64,000 bases of DNA from Bryobacterales bacterium (lineage in GTDB: Bacteria; Acidobacteriota; Terriglobia; Bryobacterales; Bryobacteraceae): the NCBI GenBank assembly GCA_016713735.1, contig JADJOP010000011.1, positions 1-64,000 of the forward strand. Reading direction: 5' to 3'. The number at the start of each line of letters is the position of its first letter. Positions within the stretch are counted from its first letter, which is position 1. The notes under the pieces are model-generated. The model searched no databases and was not told the DNA's origin. It saw only the letters and a program-made list of their open reading frames with translations. The translations under genes were made by a program, and so were the position numbers. Below, piece after piece: positions 53,646 to 62,784 of the stretch.

Positions 53646-54809
53646 ATGGCCACCGCCGCCTTGCCCTGCCTGTCGACTGAAGAGGAGCTGTACTGGCTCG
53701 CGCTGCGGCTGGTGCACGGGCTGGGGCCGATGCGGGCCATCCCGTTGCTGGAGGCCTACCGCTCGCCGCAAGCCATTTTTCGCGCTTCCGTGAGCGACCT
53801 GGAGATGCGCGGGGTAACCGGGTCAGTGGCGCGCAGCATCGTCAGCGGCTGCACGTTTGACGACGCGGCTGCCCAGCAACAGAAATTGCGGCAACACCGG
53901 GTGACGCTGGTTCCTTTCGGACATCCTTCTTATCCACAGGCATTGGCCAACATTGATGACCCCCCGCTGGTGCTGTTCAGCAAGGGCCGGCTGGACATCC
54001 TGAAGGGAATCCTGGTGGCCATGGTGGGCACACGGCGGCCGACGCCCTATGGCGTGGCGGCGACCGAGCGCGTGTCGGCCGACCTGGCGCGGGCCGGCGT
54101 GGCGATCGTCTCCGGCATGGCGCGCGGCGTGGATACGGCGGCCCATCGCGCGGCTCTGAGTGTGGACGGCGGGACGGTGGCCATCTTCGGTTCGGCCATT
54201 GACCATATCTATCCAGCCGAGAATCGGCGCATGGCCGAGGAGATCGGCGAGCGCGGCCTGCTGCTGTCGGAATACCCGATGGGCACGCCCGCTCATCCGC
54301 AGAACTTCCCCATGCGCAATCGCATCGTGAGCGGCATCAGCTACGCCACGGTGATTGTGGAAGGGGCGCAGTATTCCGGCTCGTCGATCACGGCCCGTAC
54401 GGCCGCCGAGCAGGGGCGCGAGGTGTACGCCATTCCGGGGCCGATCAACTCCAAAATGAGCTGGGTGCCGAACCTGCTGATTAAGCAGGGAGCGCGGCTT
54501 CTCCAGGACGCCCAGGACGTGATTTCCGATCTGCCCGAGCCGCTGCGCCGGGCTCTGCCGGGCGCGGAGTTGGCGGCCGAAGCGGCCGAGCCGCAGCAGT
54601 TTGATCTCGATCTGCGCTTTGGCCAGAATGCGAAGCTGGCCAAGGTGCTGCTGCACGTGCTGAGGACGGAGTCCGCCGTGAAACTCGACACTTTAATCGA
54701 GTCAGCGGAACAGTTTTCCCCTTCCGAGGTGATTTCCGCGCTCTTTGAGCTGGAGCTCACCGGGCTGGTGCGCCAACTCCCCGGAAAGCAGTTTGCTAGA
54801 GTGTGGTAG
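53646..54809 (+). CDS. dprA: DNA processing protein DprA
   Basis: The 387-residue protein has the DprA Rossmann core: VAMVGTRRPTPYG, VSGMARGVDTAAHRAAL, GSAIDHIYPAENRRMAEEI, FPMRNRIVSGIS and GSSITARTAAEQGREVYAIPG. A C-terminal winged-helix region follows. DprA protects incoming single-stranded DNA and loads RecA in transformation. It precedes topA, a common bacterial pairing. A GGGAG site lies before ATG 53646. Confidence 0.95.
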   Translation: MATAALPCLSTEEELYWLALRLVHGLGPMRAIPLLEAYRSPQAIFRASVSDLEMRGVTGSVARSIVSGCTFDDAAAQQQKLRQHRVTLVPFGHPSYPQALANIDDPPLVLFSKGRLDILKGILVAMVGTRRPTPYGVAATERVSADLARAGVAIVSGMARGVDTAAHRAALSVDGGTVAIFGSAIDHIYPAENRRMAEEIGERGLLLSEYPMGTPAHPQNFPMRNRIVSGISYATVIVEGAQYSGSSITARTAAEQGREVYAIPGPINSKMSWVPNLLIKQGARLLQDAQDVISDLPEPLRRALPGAELAAEAAEPQQFDLDLRFGQNAKLAKVLLHVLRTESAVKLDTLIESAEQFSPSEVISALFELELTGLVRQLPGKQFARVW

Positions 54810-54938
54810 GTGATCATCCCGGCTTGAGGGCTTCCCTAAGCCCTTGACGGGGGTGCTACCTTCATGGTGTCAGTCTCTTCTCTCCGTTCGCCGCCTGGCC
54901 GGAAGAAGGCAGGCCCGAAAGGAACGTCGTTCTCGCAC

Positions 54939-57386
54939 ATGAGCAAGTCTCTCGTCATTGTCGAGTCTCCGGCAAAGTCGAAAACCATCGCCAAATACCT
55001 TGGCAAGGACTTTACAGTCAAGGCCTCGCTCGGTCACATCAAGGATCTGCCTAAAAAGGATCTCTCCGTAGACGTTGACGGCGACTTCACGCCCCGCTAC
55101 GAAGTGATTGAAGGCAAACGGAAACTGATCCAGGAGCTGAAGCAGGCCGCCAAGGAAGCCGACGCCATTTACCTGGCTGCTGACCCTGACCGCGAAGGCG
55201 AGGCCATCTGCTTTCACCTGATGGAAGAGCTTGCCGGGGCCTCAAAGAAGGGCCCAGGGCCGAAGGTCTACCGGGTGATGTTCAACGAAATCACCGCGCC
55301 GGCCATCCGCAAGGCGTTTGAGACGCCGGGCCAGGTGAACACGAACCTTGTTGACGCCCAGCAGGCGCGCCGCGTGCTCGACCGCATTGTCGGCTACAAG
55401 ATCTCGCCGCTGCTGTGGGATAAGGTGCAGCGCGGGCTTTCCGCCGGGCGCGTCCAGACGGTGGCGCTAAGGCTCATCGTGGAGCGCGAGCGGGAAATCC
55501 GGGCCTTTGTGCCGGAAGAGTATTGGACGATTGACGTCAGCCTCAACGCCAAGAAGCCGCCCGTTCTCACGGCACGGCTGGCGAAAAAGAATGGCGAAAA
55601 TCTCAAGGTAACGAGCGCCGCCGAGTCCGAGGCGGTGTTGGCGGCCATCGAAGGCGCGGCCTACACGGTACAGTCGGTGGGCACGAAGGAAAAGCGCCGC
55701 AACCCGGTGCCTCCTTTTATTACGTCGACCATGCAGCAGGAGTCGGCGCGCAAGCTGCGTTTCTCGGTGAAGCGCACGATGGGTCTGGCGCAGCGGTTGT
55801 ATGAAGGCGTGGAGATGGGCTCGGAAGGCGCGGTCGGCCTGATCACTTATATGCGTACCGATTCGGTGCGTGTGTCGGAGACGGCGCTGGAGGATGTCCG
55901 CGACTTCATTCCGAAGCGCTATGGCGAGGCCTACCTGCCGGCCAAGCCGAACTACTACAAGGGCAAGAAGGACGCCCAGGACGCGCACGAAGCGATTCGT
56001 CCGACCTCGGTCGCGCTCACGCCCGACGAAGCCGCCAAGTTCCTCTCCGATGATGAGATCAAGCTCTACCGCCTCATCTGGACGCGCTTCGTGGCCAGCC
56101 AGATGACGCCGGCGGTGTTTGACCAGACCACCATCGATGTCGTGGCAAACGGCAACGACGGCGCGGCGTATATGTTCCGTGCCACCGGTTCGGTGCCGAA
56201 GTTCGATGGCTTCCTCGCTGTCTACCAGGAAGGCAAGGACCAGAAGGACGAGGAAGACGAGGAGCTTAAGCACAAGCTGCCGCTGGTGGAGCAGGGCGAG
56301 GTGCTCAAGTTCAAGGCGATCGAGCCGGAGCAGCACTTCACCGAGCCCCCGCCGCGGTTCAACGAAGCCACGCTGGTGAAGGAGCTGGAAGCCGACGGCG
56401 TGGGCCGGCCCTCGACCTACGCCTCGATTTTGTCGACGATCCAGGATCGCGGCTACGTAAAGAAGGAAGGCGGCAAGTTCAGCCCCACCGAGCTGGGCTT
56501 CGTGGTCACCGACCAGTTGGTGAAGAGCTTCGACGACATCTTCGATGTCCGCTACACGGCGCGCATGGAGCAGGAGCTCGACGAGATCGAGGAAGGCAAG
56601 GTCGAGTGGCGCACGGCGATGCGCGAGTTCTACGACAAGTTCAATGTCGACCTCGAGCGCGCCGGCTCGGTGATGGAGAACATCAAGCGCATGGAGAAGC
56701 CCACGGGCCTCACCTGCGAGAAGTGCGGCAAGCCGATGGTGCTGCGCTGGGGCAAGCACGGCACCTTTGTCGGCTGCTCCGGTTACCCGGACTGCACGAA
56801 CACGCGCGAGCCGTCGGCCGACATGGTCGAAGGCGCGGGGATGGAGATCACCGAGCAGGACGAGGACGTTTACTGCGAAAACTGCGGCCGCGTGATGGTG
56901 CTCAAGAAGGGGCGCTTCGGGCAGTTTCTGGCCTGCTCCGGCTATCCGGACTGCAAGACGACGAAACAGCTCGGCAATGCGCAACAGAAGAAAGCCGATG
57001 TACCGCTGGAGGAAACCTGCCCTACCTGCGGGAGCAATCTCGTGCTGAAGTCGGGCCGTTTTGGCGAATTCACCGCCTGCTCCAACTACCCCACCTGCAA
57101 GTATGTGAAGCAGAAGACGATCGGCGTCACCTGCCCGCAGTGCGGCAAGGGTGACATCATTGAGCGCCGCTCCAAGCGCGGCAAAACCTTCTTCGGCTGC
57201 AACGCCTATCCGGAGTGCGACTTCGTCGCCTGGTCCAAGCCCATCGTCGAGAAGTGCCCGAACTGCGCCTCACCGTTCCTGGTGGAGAAGCGGCTCAAGA
57301 AGGGCAACTTCGCGGCCTGCCCGAACAAGGAGTGCAAGTTCACGCGCGAGCTGACGCCCGAAGAGGAAGCCGTGCCGGTCGCCTAA
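54939..57386 (+). CDS. topA: DNA topoisomerase I with five zinc ribbons
   Basis: The 815-residue protein has the TOPRIM motif LAADPDREGEAI (Asp82, Asp84, Glu86), the active-site Tyr304 in VGLITYMRTDSV, and PPRFNEATLVKELEADGVGRPSTYA. Residues from about 592 on hold five four-Cys zinc ribbons (first CEKC...CSGYPDC, last CPNC...CPNKEC). Topoisomerase I relaxes negative supercoils. I chose ATG 54939 because MSKSLVIVESPAKSKTI is the family N-terminus; the 25 residues upstream do not look conserved. Confidence 0.96.
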   Translation: MSKSLVIVESPAKSKTIAKYLGKDFTVKASLGHIKDLPKKDLSVDVDGDFTPRYEVIEGKRKLIQELKQAAKEADAIYLAADPDREGEAICFHLMEELAGASKKGPGPKVYRVMFNEITAPAIRKAFETPGQVNTNLVDAQQARRVLDRIVGYKISPLLWDKVQRGLSAGRVQTVALRLIVEREREIRAFVPEEYWTIDVSLNAKKPPVLTARLAKKNGENLKVTSAAESEAVLAAIEGAAYTVQSVGTKEKRRNPVPPFITSTMQQESARKLRFSVKRTMGLAQRLYEGVEMGSEGAVGLITYMRTDSVRVSETALEDVRDFIPKRYGEAYLPAKPNYYKGKKDAQDAHEAIRPTSVALTPDEAAKFLSDDEIKLYRLIWTRFVASQMTPAVFDQTTIDVVANGNDGAAYMFRATGSVPKFDGFLAVYQEGKDQKDEEDEELKHKLPLVEQGEVLKFKAIEPEQHFTEPPPRFNEATLVKELEADGVGRPSTYASILSTIQDRGYVKKEGGKFSPTELGFVVTDQLVKSFDDIFDVRYTARMEQELDEIEEGKVEWRTAMREFYDKFNVDLERAGSVMENIKRMEKPTGLTCEKCGKPMVLRWGKHGTFVGCSGYPDCTNTREPSADMVEGAGMEITEQDEDVYCENCGRVMVLKKGRFGQFLACSGYPDCKTTKQLGNAQQKKADVPLEETCPTCGSNLVLKSGRFGEFTACSNYPTCKYVKQKTIGVTCPQCGKGDIIERRSKRGKTFFGCNAYPECDFVAWSKPIVEKCPNCASPFLVEKRLKKGNFAACPNKECKFTRELTPEEEAVPVA

Positions 57387-57458
57387 GCGCCGGCGGGCCT
57401 CGCCTCTGCCCGGCCCCTTGCACCTGCCCGCACATCCGGCCGCGCGCGTGCCCGGAAT

Positions 57459-57743
57459 TCACTCGCCTTCGTAAGGGAACTTACGGATGGCCCGCGTGCA
57501 ATCCGAGAGTGCCTGCAGCAGCGTCTTTCCCCAACCGCAGGGGCGGAAAGGCGTTGTCTTCTGATTGGTCTGCTTGTCGGTGGTGGCGAAGAACTTCATC
57601 ATCGGGTCAGCCGGCTCGGCATACTCCTTCACCGTGATGAGGAACTCCACCTCACGGTCGCCCGCCTTCTGCACCACGGAGAAAAAGTGCACCATGGCCA
57701 GCTTTTCCGCCGGCACCGTATCCGCAAATTGCCATTCCGCCAC
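57459..57743 (-). CDS. Small hypothetical protein
   Basis: GTG 57743 follows a strong Shine-Dalgarno (GGAGG, 5 nt spacing). The 94-residue product has AEKLAMVHFFSVVQKAGDREVE and a C-terminal PCGWGKTLLQALSDCTRAIRKF. I do not recognise a family, and no signal or membrane segment is seen. It lies about 70 bp after topA on the other strand. Confidence 0.6.
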   Translation of the reverse strand: MAEWQFADTVPAEKLAMVHFFSVVQKAGDREVEFLITVKEYAEPADPMMKFFATTDKQTNQKTTPFRPCGWGKTLLQALSDCTRAIRKFPYEGE

Positions 57744-57788
57744 GCAGCCCTCCTGAAGCGAGTGTAAGAGGTCAGATTATAGCGCAGA

Positions 57789-58607
57789 CTAGCGCAGCGT
57801 CTGGCGCAGCCACTCCACCATTTTGGGCTTGTAGGCCTGCCAGGCGGGGTTCTTTTCCCAGGCTCCGATGCCGTGCGGAGCGCCCTCCACGGTGAACACC
57901 TCGCAGCGGTTCCCGGCGGCCTTCAGCATGTCGCAGAGCAGCGGCGACTGGTCGTAGGGAACAGCGGCGTCCTTTGTGCCGTGGATGAAAAGAAACGGCG
58001 GCAGGCCCTTCTTCACATACGTCGCGGGCGAGGCCTCGCGCAGTTTGTCGATGCCGGCGGCGTCGAGCTTGTCGATGCCGAGGAACTGGCGCAGGTTCTT
58101 GCCCACCTCGCCGCGCTCGGTTTCGCGTTTCACCAGGTCGTGCGGGCCGTAAAAGTCGACCACGGCGGCCACGCGCGTATCCCTCGTGGGCCGGACGCCC
58201 GCCAGAGCCACCAGGTGACCGCCGGCGGATTCGCCCATGAGCGCAATGCGGCGCGGGTCTACCTTGTACTCCTTGGCGTGCGCCTTCACCCAGCGGATGG
58301 CGGCCTCGACATCCTCGAGCGCGGCCGGATACGGGTGCTTCGGCGCGAGCCGGTAATTGATGGTGAACCAGGCGAAGCCGGCCTCCGTGAGCACGGGCAG
58401 CAACGGCTTGTCGTAGCTGCGCTTTGTGCCGTTCTCCCAACCGCCCCCGTGCACGACGATGACAGTGGCAAAGGGGCCTTTCCCATCGGGGATGGAGGCG
58501 TCGAGCGTGAGCGGCTCGCCACCGGGGCGGGCAAATTCGATGTCGTTGCGCTCCTCGGCGCACCAGGCGGCGACAAAGGCGAGCAGGAAAAGCGGAAGCA
58601 GACGCAT
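57789..58607 (-). CDS. Exported alpha/beta-hydrolase (esterase-like)
   Basis: The 272-residue protein has a signal (LLPLFLLAFVAAWCA) and a BD-FAE/DLH-like alpha/beta-hydrolase fold: oxyanion motif VVHGGGWENG, nucleophile elbow GESAGG, acid in FIHGTKDAAVP and His in EGAPHGIG. It is a likely secreted carboxylesterase. ATG 58607 fits the signal; a longer frame into the tdk region is antisense artefact. Confidence 0.88.
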   Translation of the reverse strand: MRLLPLFLLAFVAAWCAEERNDIEFARPGGEPLTLDASIPDGKGPFATVIVVHGGGWENGTKRSYDKPLLPVLTEAGFAWFTINYRLAPKHPYPAALEDVEAAIRWVKAHAKEYKVDPRRIALMGESAGGHLVALAGVRPTRDTRVAAVVDFYGPHDLVKRETERGEVGKNLRQFLGIDKLDAAGIDKLREASPATYVKKGLPPFLFIHGTKDAAVPYDQSPLLCDMLKAAGNRCEVFTVEGAPHGIGAWEKNPAWQAYKPKMVEWLRQTLR

Positions 58608-58728
58608 CGCGCGGAGTCTATCACAGGGCAGGGAAACCGCTTCTGCGCGCGTCCGGCTTTCGCGCCCCGGGGCGCACGTCGCTCGGCCCCACACACCGGA
58701 CCACCCTCCGCGTGGCATCATATCCAGG

Positions 58729-59355
58729 ATGGATGTCATCGTCGGCCACATGGGCTGGATTGAGGTGATTTGCGGTCCGATGTTCTCGGGCAAGAGCGAG
58801 GAGTTGATCCGCCGCCTGCGCCGCGCCATGATCGCGCGCCGCCGCGTGCAGGTCTTCAAGCCCGCCCTGGACTCGCGCTATTCCGAGGACCACATTGTGA
58901 GCCACTCCGACACGCGGCTGCCGAGCATCGCCATCAACCACCCCGGCGAGATCCTCACGCAGATGGACTGGCGCACGCAGGTGATCGGCATCGACGAGGC
59001 CAATTTCATGGGGCCTGACCTGGTGGAGATCGCCACCCAGTTGGCCGACTCCGGCAAACAGGTGCTCATCGCCGGCCTCGATACCGACTATATGGGGCGG
59101 CCCTTCGTGCCGATTCCCGACCTGCTCTGCCTGGCCGAGTCCATCACCAAGACGCTGGCCATCTGCATGCGCTGCGGTAACCTGGCCAAGCACACGCAGC
59201 GGCTCGTGGAGAATGAGGACCTGATCGTCGTCGGCGCGGCCGGGATGTATGAAGCGCGCTGCCGGCGCTGCTTCGAGCCCGGCCTGCCGCGCCAGGAGAG
59301 CTTTTCCTTCGCCCATCCGGCCTCGTCGGCGATGAGCAAACCGGGCGGGGAATAA
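58729..59355 (+). CDS. tdk: Thymidine kinase
   Basis: The product is about 208 residues with P-loop GPMFSGKSEELIRR, VFKPALDSRYSEDHIVSH, IDEANFM and zinc-site Cys pairs in CMRCG and CRRC. It makes dTMP from thymidine in the salvage pathway. ATG 58729 is the first start; ATG 58750 (MGWIEVICGPMFSGKS) also fits the family N-terminus. Confidence 0.94.
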   Translation: MDVIVGHMGWIEVICGPMFSGKSEELIRRLRRAMIARRRVQVFKPALDSRYSEDHIVSHSDTRLPSIAINHPGEILTQMDWRTQVIGIDEANFMGPDLVEIATQLADSGKQVLIAGLDTDYMGRPFVPIPDLLCLAESITKTLAICMRCGNLAKHTQRLVENEDLIVVGAAGMYEARCRRCFEPGLPRQESFSFAHPASSAMSKPGGE

Positions 59356-59457
59356 AGGACTGCGCATTGTCTGAAACGCGATTCCCCGCGCCGCCGTCCA
59401 TCCCCTTGAATCAGTTACACTAAAGAGACAAACCAATCGTTGTGGAGGTAATTGGCC

Positions 59458-60330
59458 GTGAGTGATCCGTACTCCCCGTCCGAAGGCGCCGGGCTCAAGA
59501 TTCCCATCTTGTTCGGCATCGTGATTGCCCTGCTGGCAGCCAACGTCTACCTGTTCCTGCAACTGGACGCGGTGAAAACCGAAGTGGCCACGATGCGCGA
59601 ATCGCTTCTGAACGAGGTCTCCAACATCAAGGAGACGTCGTCAATGTCCACACAGGCCAGCCGCCGCAACCTGGAACGGTTGAAGGAAGAGCTGGAAGCG
59701 GCGCGCCGCCAGGCGGCCATGGCCGCGGGCCAGGCTAAGACCGACGCTCTCAAGCACGCCGACGATCTGAGCGCCCGGCTGGCCGCCGAAACCAAGCGCG
59801 CCAACGAGCAGACCAAGCAGGAGTTCTCGACGAAGGTCGAAGAGGTGGCGGCCACGGCGGACAATAAGATCGGCGCCGTATCCACCGAGGTCGGCACCGT
59901 GAAGCAGGAAGTCGCCTCCACCAAGAGCGAACTCGACAAGACCATTCAGGACCTGAAGCGGACCAGCGGCGACCTGGGCGTCCAGAGCGGCCTCATTGCC
60001 ACTAACGGCAAGGAGCTTGCGGCGCTGCGGCAACTTGGCGAGCGCAACTACTTCGAGTTCAAACTGGCCAAGCAGAAGCAGCCGGTGAAGGTCGCCGACA
60101 TTTCGGTCCGCCTCACCAAGGCTGACCCGAAGAAGAACCGCTACAACGTCGAGATCGTCGCCGACGACAAGCGCTTCGAGAAGAAAGATAAGAACGTCAA
60201 CGAGCCGGTGCAGTTCTACATGTCCAAATACCGCCAGCCGGTGGAACTCGTGGTGAACGAGATCCGCAAGGACATGATCGTCGGCTACCTGGCTCAGCCC
60301 AAGGTGCAGGCCACGCGGGCCGCCAACTAA
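59458..60330 (+). CDS. Membrane-anchored coiled-coil protein
   Basis: GTG 59458 lies 8 bp after a GGAGGT site, better than the TTG at 59452. The 290-residue product has an N-terminal membrane helix (KIPILFGIVIALLAANVYLFL) and a long heptad coiled coil (residues ~45-190) with ALKHADDLSARLAAETKRA. The C-terminal 90 residues (YFEFKLAKQKQPVKVADISV) form a separate domain of unknown fold. Role unknown; possibly envelope-associated. A rho-independent terminator follows it. Confidence 0.7.
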   Translation: MSDPYSPSEGAGLKIPILFGIVIALLAANVYLFLQLDAVKTEVATMRESLLNEVSNIKETSSMSTQASRRNLERLKEELEAARRQAAMAAGQAKTDALKHADDLSARLAAETKRANEQTKQEFSTKVEEVAATADNKIGAVSTEVGTVKQEVASTKSELDKTIQDLKRTSGDLGVQSGLIATNGKELAALRQLGERNYFEFKLAKQKQPVKVADISVRLTKADPKKNRYNVEIVADDKRFEKKDKNVNEPVQFYMSKYRQPVELVVNEIRKDMIVGYLAQPKVQATRAAN

Positions 60331-60353
60331 ACGCACCCAACGGAAATCCAGAG

Positions 60354-60383
60354 AGGCTGCTCGCAGGCGCGGGCAGCCTTTTT
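60354..60383 (+). terminator. Rho-independent terminator
   Basis: AGGCTGC (60354-60360) pairs with GCAGCCT (60373-60379), followed by a run of T. It ends the coiled-coil gene and faces the convergent VWA gene stop. Confidence 0.8.
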
Positions 60384-60397
60384 CCGTTCCAGCGGCC

Positions 60398-61192
60398 CTA
60401 TTCCAGCGGCAGGGCCGACACCAGCGCCTTGCGTGAGCCGGTCAGGCTCACCTTCAGCTTTTCACTGAGCGCCAGGTTGCCCTTGAGCGTCACGATGTAG
60501 TGGCCGCGCATGGCCTCGAAGATGCGCTGGGCGGGCTTGCCGGTGGCCTTGCCGAGGTCTCGGATGGAGAAGCTGGCCCCGCCGGTCTGTTCAGCCAGCA
60601 TGCGCATGAGGCCCCGCTCGCTGCCGGTGGCGTAAACCGGAAACACGCTCACGCCGTTCTTGCGGCACATCTTCACGGCGGCTTTGTCGGTGACGCGGCT
60701 GTTGCCTTCCATTCCGGCGGTGAGCAGCAGAATCACGCGGCGGTAGGTGGCGTTCTGGAAGCCGCCGTCGGCGGTGGCGTAGACGGCATCGAGCACGCGC
60801 GGGTCGTTGCCGAACTTGATCCGCGACACGGCTTCGAGCAGCGTCTGTTTGCTCGAGGTGAAGTCCTGCACGAGATCGGGTGAAGAGTGATAGGCGACCA
60901 GGCCCATCTGCTCCTTCTCGCCCAGTTCAGCGATGAGAGAGGCGGCCAGGGGCTGCACCATGTGGCCCACCAGACTGGCATCGACCAGCAGCATGGTGTC
61001 CACCAGTCCCGTCTTGTATTCGACGGCTTCAATCACCTTGGCCGCGCCGGCGTCGGTAATGTTGAAGTCACCCGGCTTGAGGCCGCTGATGGCCTCGCCT
61101 GTCTTGGCGTCGACTACGGTGACGAGCAGTTGCGTGGCGGCGCCGCACAGGGCCGGTGCGAGTAACAGCAGGAGTCCGCGCAACCAGCTCAT
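60398..61192 (-). CDS. VWA-domain protein (acidobacterial VWFA-related type)
   Basis: The 264-residue secreted protein (signal GLLLLLAPALCGA) has the VWFA-related pattern LLVTVVDAKTGEAISGLKP and a VWA fold. Its metal site is DASLV rather than the canonical DxSxS. It ends GSRKALVSALPLE. Such proteins may bind surface ligands. It begins 6 bp after the RND adaptor stop and is probably in the same transcript. Confidence 0.85.
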   Translation of the reverse strand: MSWLRGLLLLLAPALCGAATQLLVTVVDAKTGEAISGLKPGDFNITDAGAAKVIEAVEYKTGLVDTMLLVDASLVGHMVQPLAASLIAELGEKEQMGLVAYHSSPDLVQDFTSSKQTLLEAVSRIKFGNDPRVLDAVYATADGGFQNATYRRVILLLTAGMEGNSRVTDKAAVKMCRKNGVSVFPVYATGSERGLMRMLAEQTGGASFSIRDLGKATGKPAQRIFEAMRGHYIVTLKGNLALSEKLKVSLTGSRKALVSALPLE

Positions 61193-61198
61193 AGGCGG

Positions 61199-62472
61199 CT
61201 ACTCGCTGGCCGGGTTCTTCCCGCTGTCGTTCGAAGCCGAACGCGGTGCACCGCCCTTGCGTTCGGGCTCCGGACCGGTGACGATGGTCACCTTGGCGCC
61301 GGTATCGAGCCGGTTGATGCCGGTGGTGGCCACTCGCTCGCCGGGCTGCAGGCCCTCGGTAATCTCGATCTCGTTCTCAAACCGCTCGCCGAGCTTCACG
61401 TCGCGGGCATCGACAACTCCGGCTTCATTCACCACGAACGCTTTGTTCGTGCCCAGGATGTAGGTGACCGCGCGGTTCGGCACAACGCGGATGGTGTCCA
61501 CCTTTTCCGTGGTCAGCTTGCCGCGGGCGTAGGAGCCGGCTTTGAGGACGTTATCCGGATTGTCGATGAGCGCCTCGGCAATGAAGGTGCGCTTGGTCTG
61601 CTCCACCGTGGGCGAGACGCGCCAGATGCGCCCGCGGAACACGCGGTCGTTGAACGCCTCCACGCGCACTTCGCAGGTTTGGCCCACTTTGGTCCACGGG
61701 GCCATGCGCTCGGGAATCTCCAGCCGCAGCCGCAGTTGCGAGGTCTTCACCAGCGTGAACAGCGGCGCGTTCGGCCTCACGTAGGCGCCCTGAGTGACCG
61801 TCCGTTCCTTCACGCTGGCGGCAAAGGGCGCGCGCACGGTGGTGTCGCGCAGCTTCTTCCGCTGCAGTTCGACGATGGCTTTAAACCGCTCCACCTCCTG
61901 GATCAGGTTGCGCGTCTGGTTGAGGGTGGCGTCGTAGCCGGCCTTCATGGCCTGCAGGCGGGCGCTGGCGGCGTCGAGGTCGCTTTGGGCGCCGATCTTC
62001 TGGTCCACCAGGGCCACCAGGCGTTTGTAGCGTTGCGTGGCTTCGGTCAGGTCGGCCTGGGAGCGGCGTACCTCGGGAGTCTCATTGATGTCGCGGACAC
62101 GGTCCTTTTCATCCCGCAACCCCAATCTTTCCAACGACTGGCGAAGCTGGGCGTCGTTCTGGGCGAGAATGTAGCGCTGCTCCTCGTCGCTCACCCGGGC
62201 CAGCACGGCACCTTCCTTCACCATATCCCCCAGATCGTAGTTCACCTCCACGATCCGGCCTTCGATTTCCGCACTAATCACTACCTCGTCAAAGGGATAG
62301 AGGGTACCCACCGACTCCACGACACGCGTCAGTTGGCGCGTCGCGACGGGGGCGGTGCGAACCTGTACCGGTCCCCCTTCCATCTTCTTTCCCGCCTGCG
62401 GCGCTTTTCTTTCACACGCAGTAAAGCCAAGGCCGAAACCAACAGTGCCGACGAGAGAAGCCTGGAAGCCAT
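61199..62472 (-). CDS. RND efflux periplasmic adaptor lipoprotein (one apparent frameshift)
   Basis: The body is a membrane-fusion protein: GRIVEVNYDLGDMVKEGAVL lipoyl-type domain, a helical hairpin, VRAPFAASVKERTVTQGAYV and a C-terminal GINRLDTGAKVTIV. ATG 62472 gives the signal peptide MASRLLSSALLVSALAL in one frame and the lipobox-like TACERK in the next, near 62428; a missing base would give a normal lipoprotein start. No inner-membrane pump or TolC gene is beside it. Confidence 0.82.
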
Positions 62473-62784
62473 AGGGATTACAATATTCTGGCGCAATCCT
62501 GTGCGATATGCCACACATTCTCGGCGATTGACATGCGCCTGCGGTTACCAGACGCGGGATGATACTCCGGTTTGGCTTCGTTTCGCGTGGACAGGCAGAC
62601 GGTGTGGCGAAATCGCACACCGATCACAACTGTCGTCTCGACCACAATTGGTGAAGGCTGCGGAAAGTCGGAAATCCCCTGATTTCCACCCTGTAGGGGT
62701 CCTCAGCCTAGTCCGATACACTACCGGAGGACTATTCCCGGGAACGTACCCCTCTGGGTGACGCACAACCTGGGCAATGACACA
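62473..62784. other. Intergenic region between divergent adaptor and HD-GYP genes
   Basis: No protein-coding stretch is supported in these 312 bases. Long antisense frames here are open in several phases but look non-coding. A TTGACA at 62528-62533 lacks a -10 box at proper spacing. Promoters for both flanking genes probably lie here. Confidence 0.5.
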
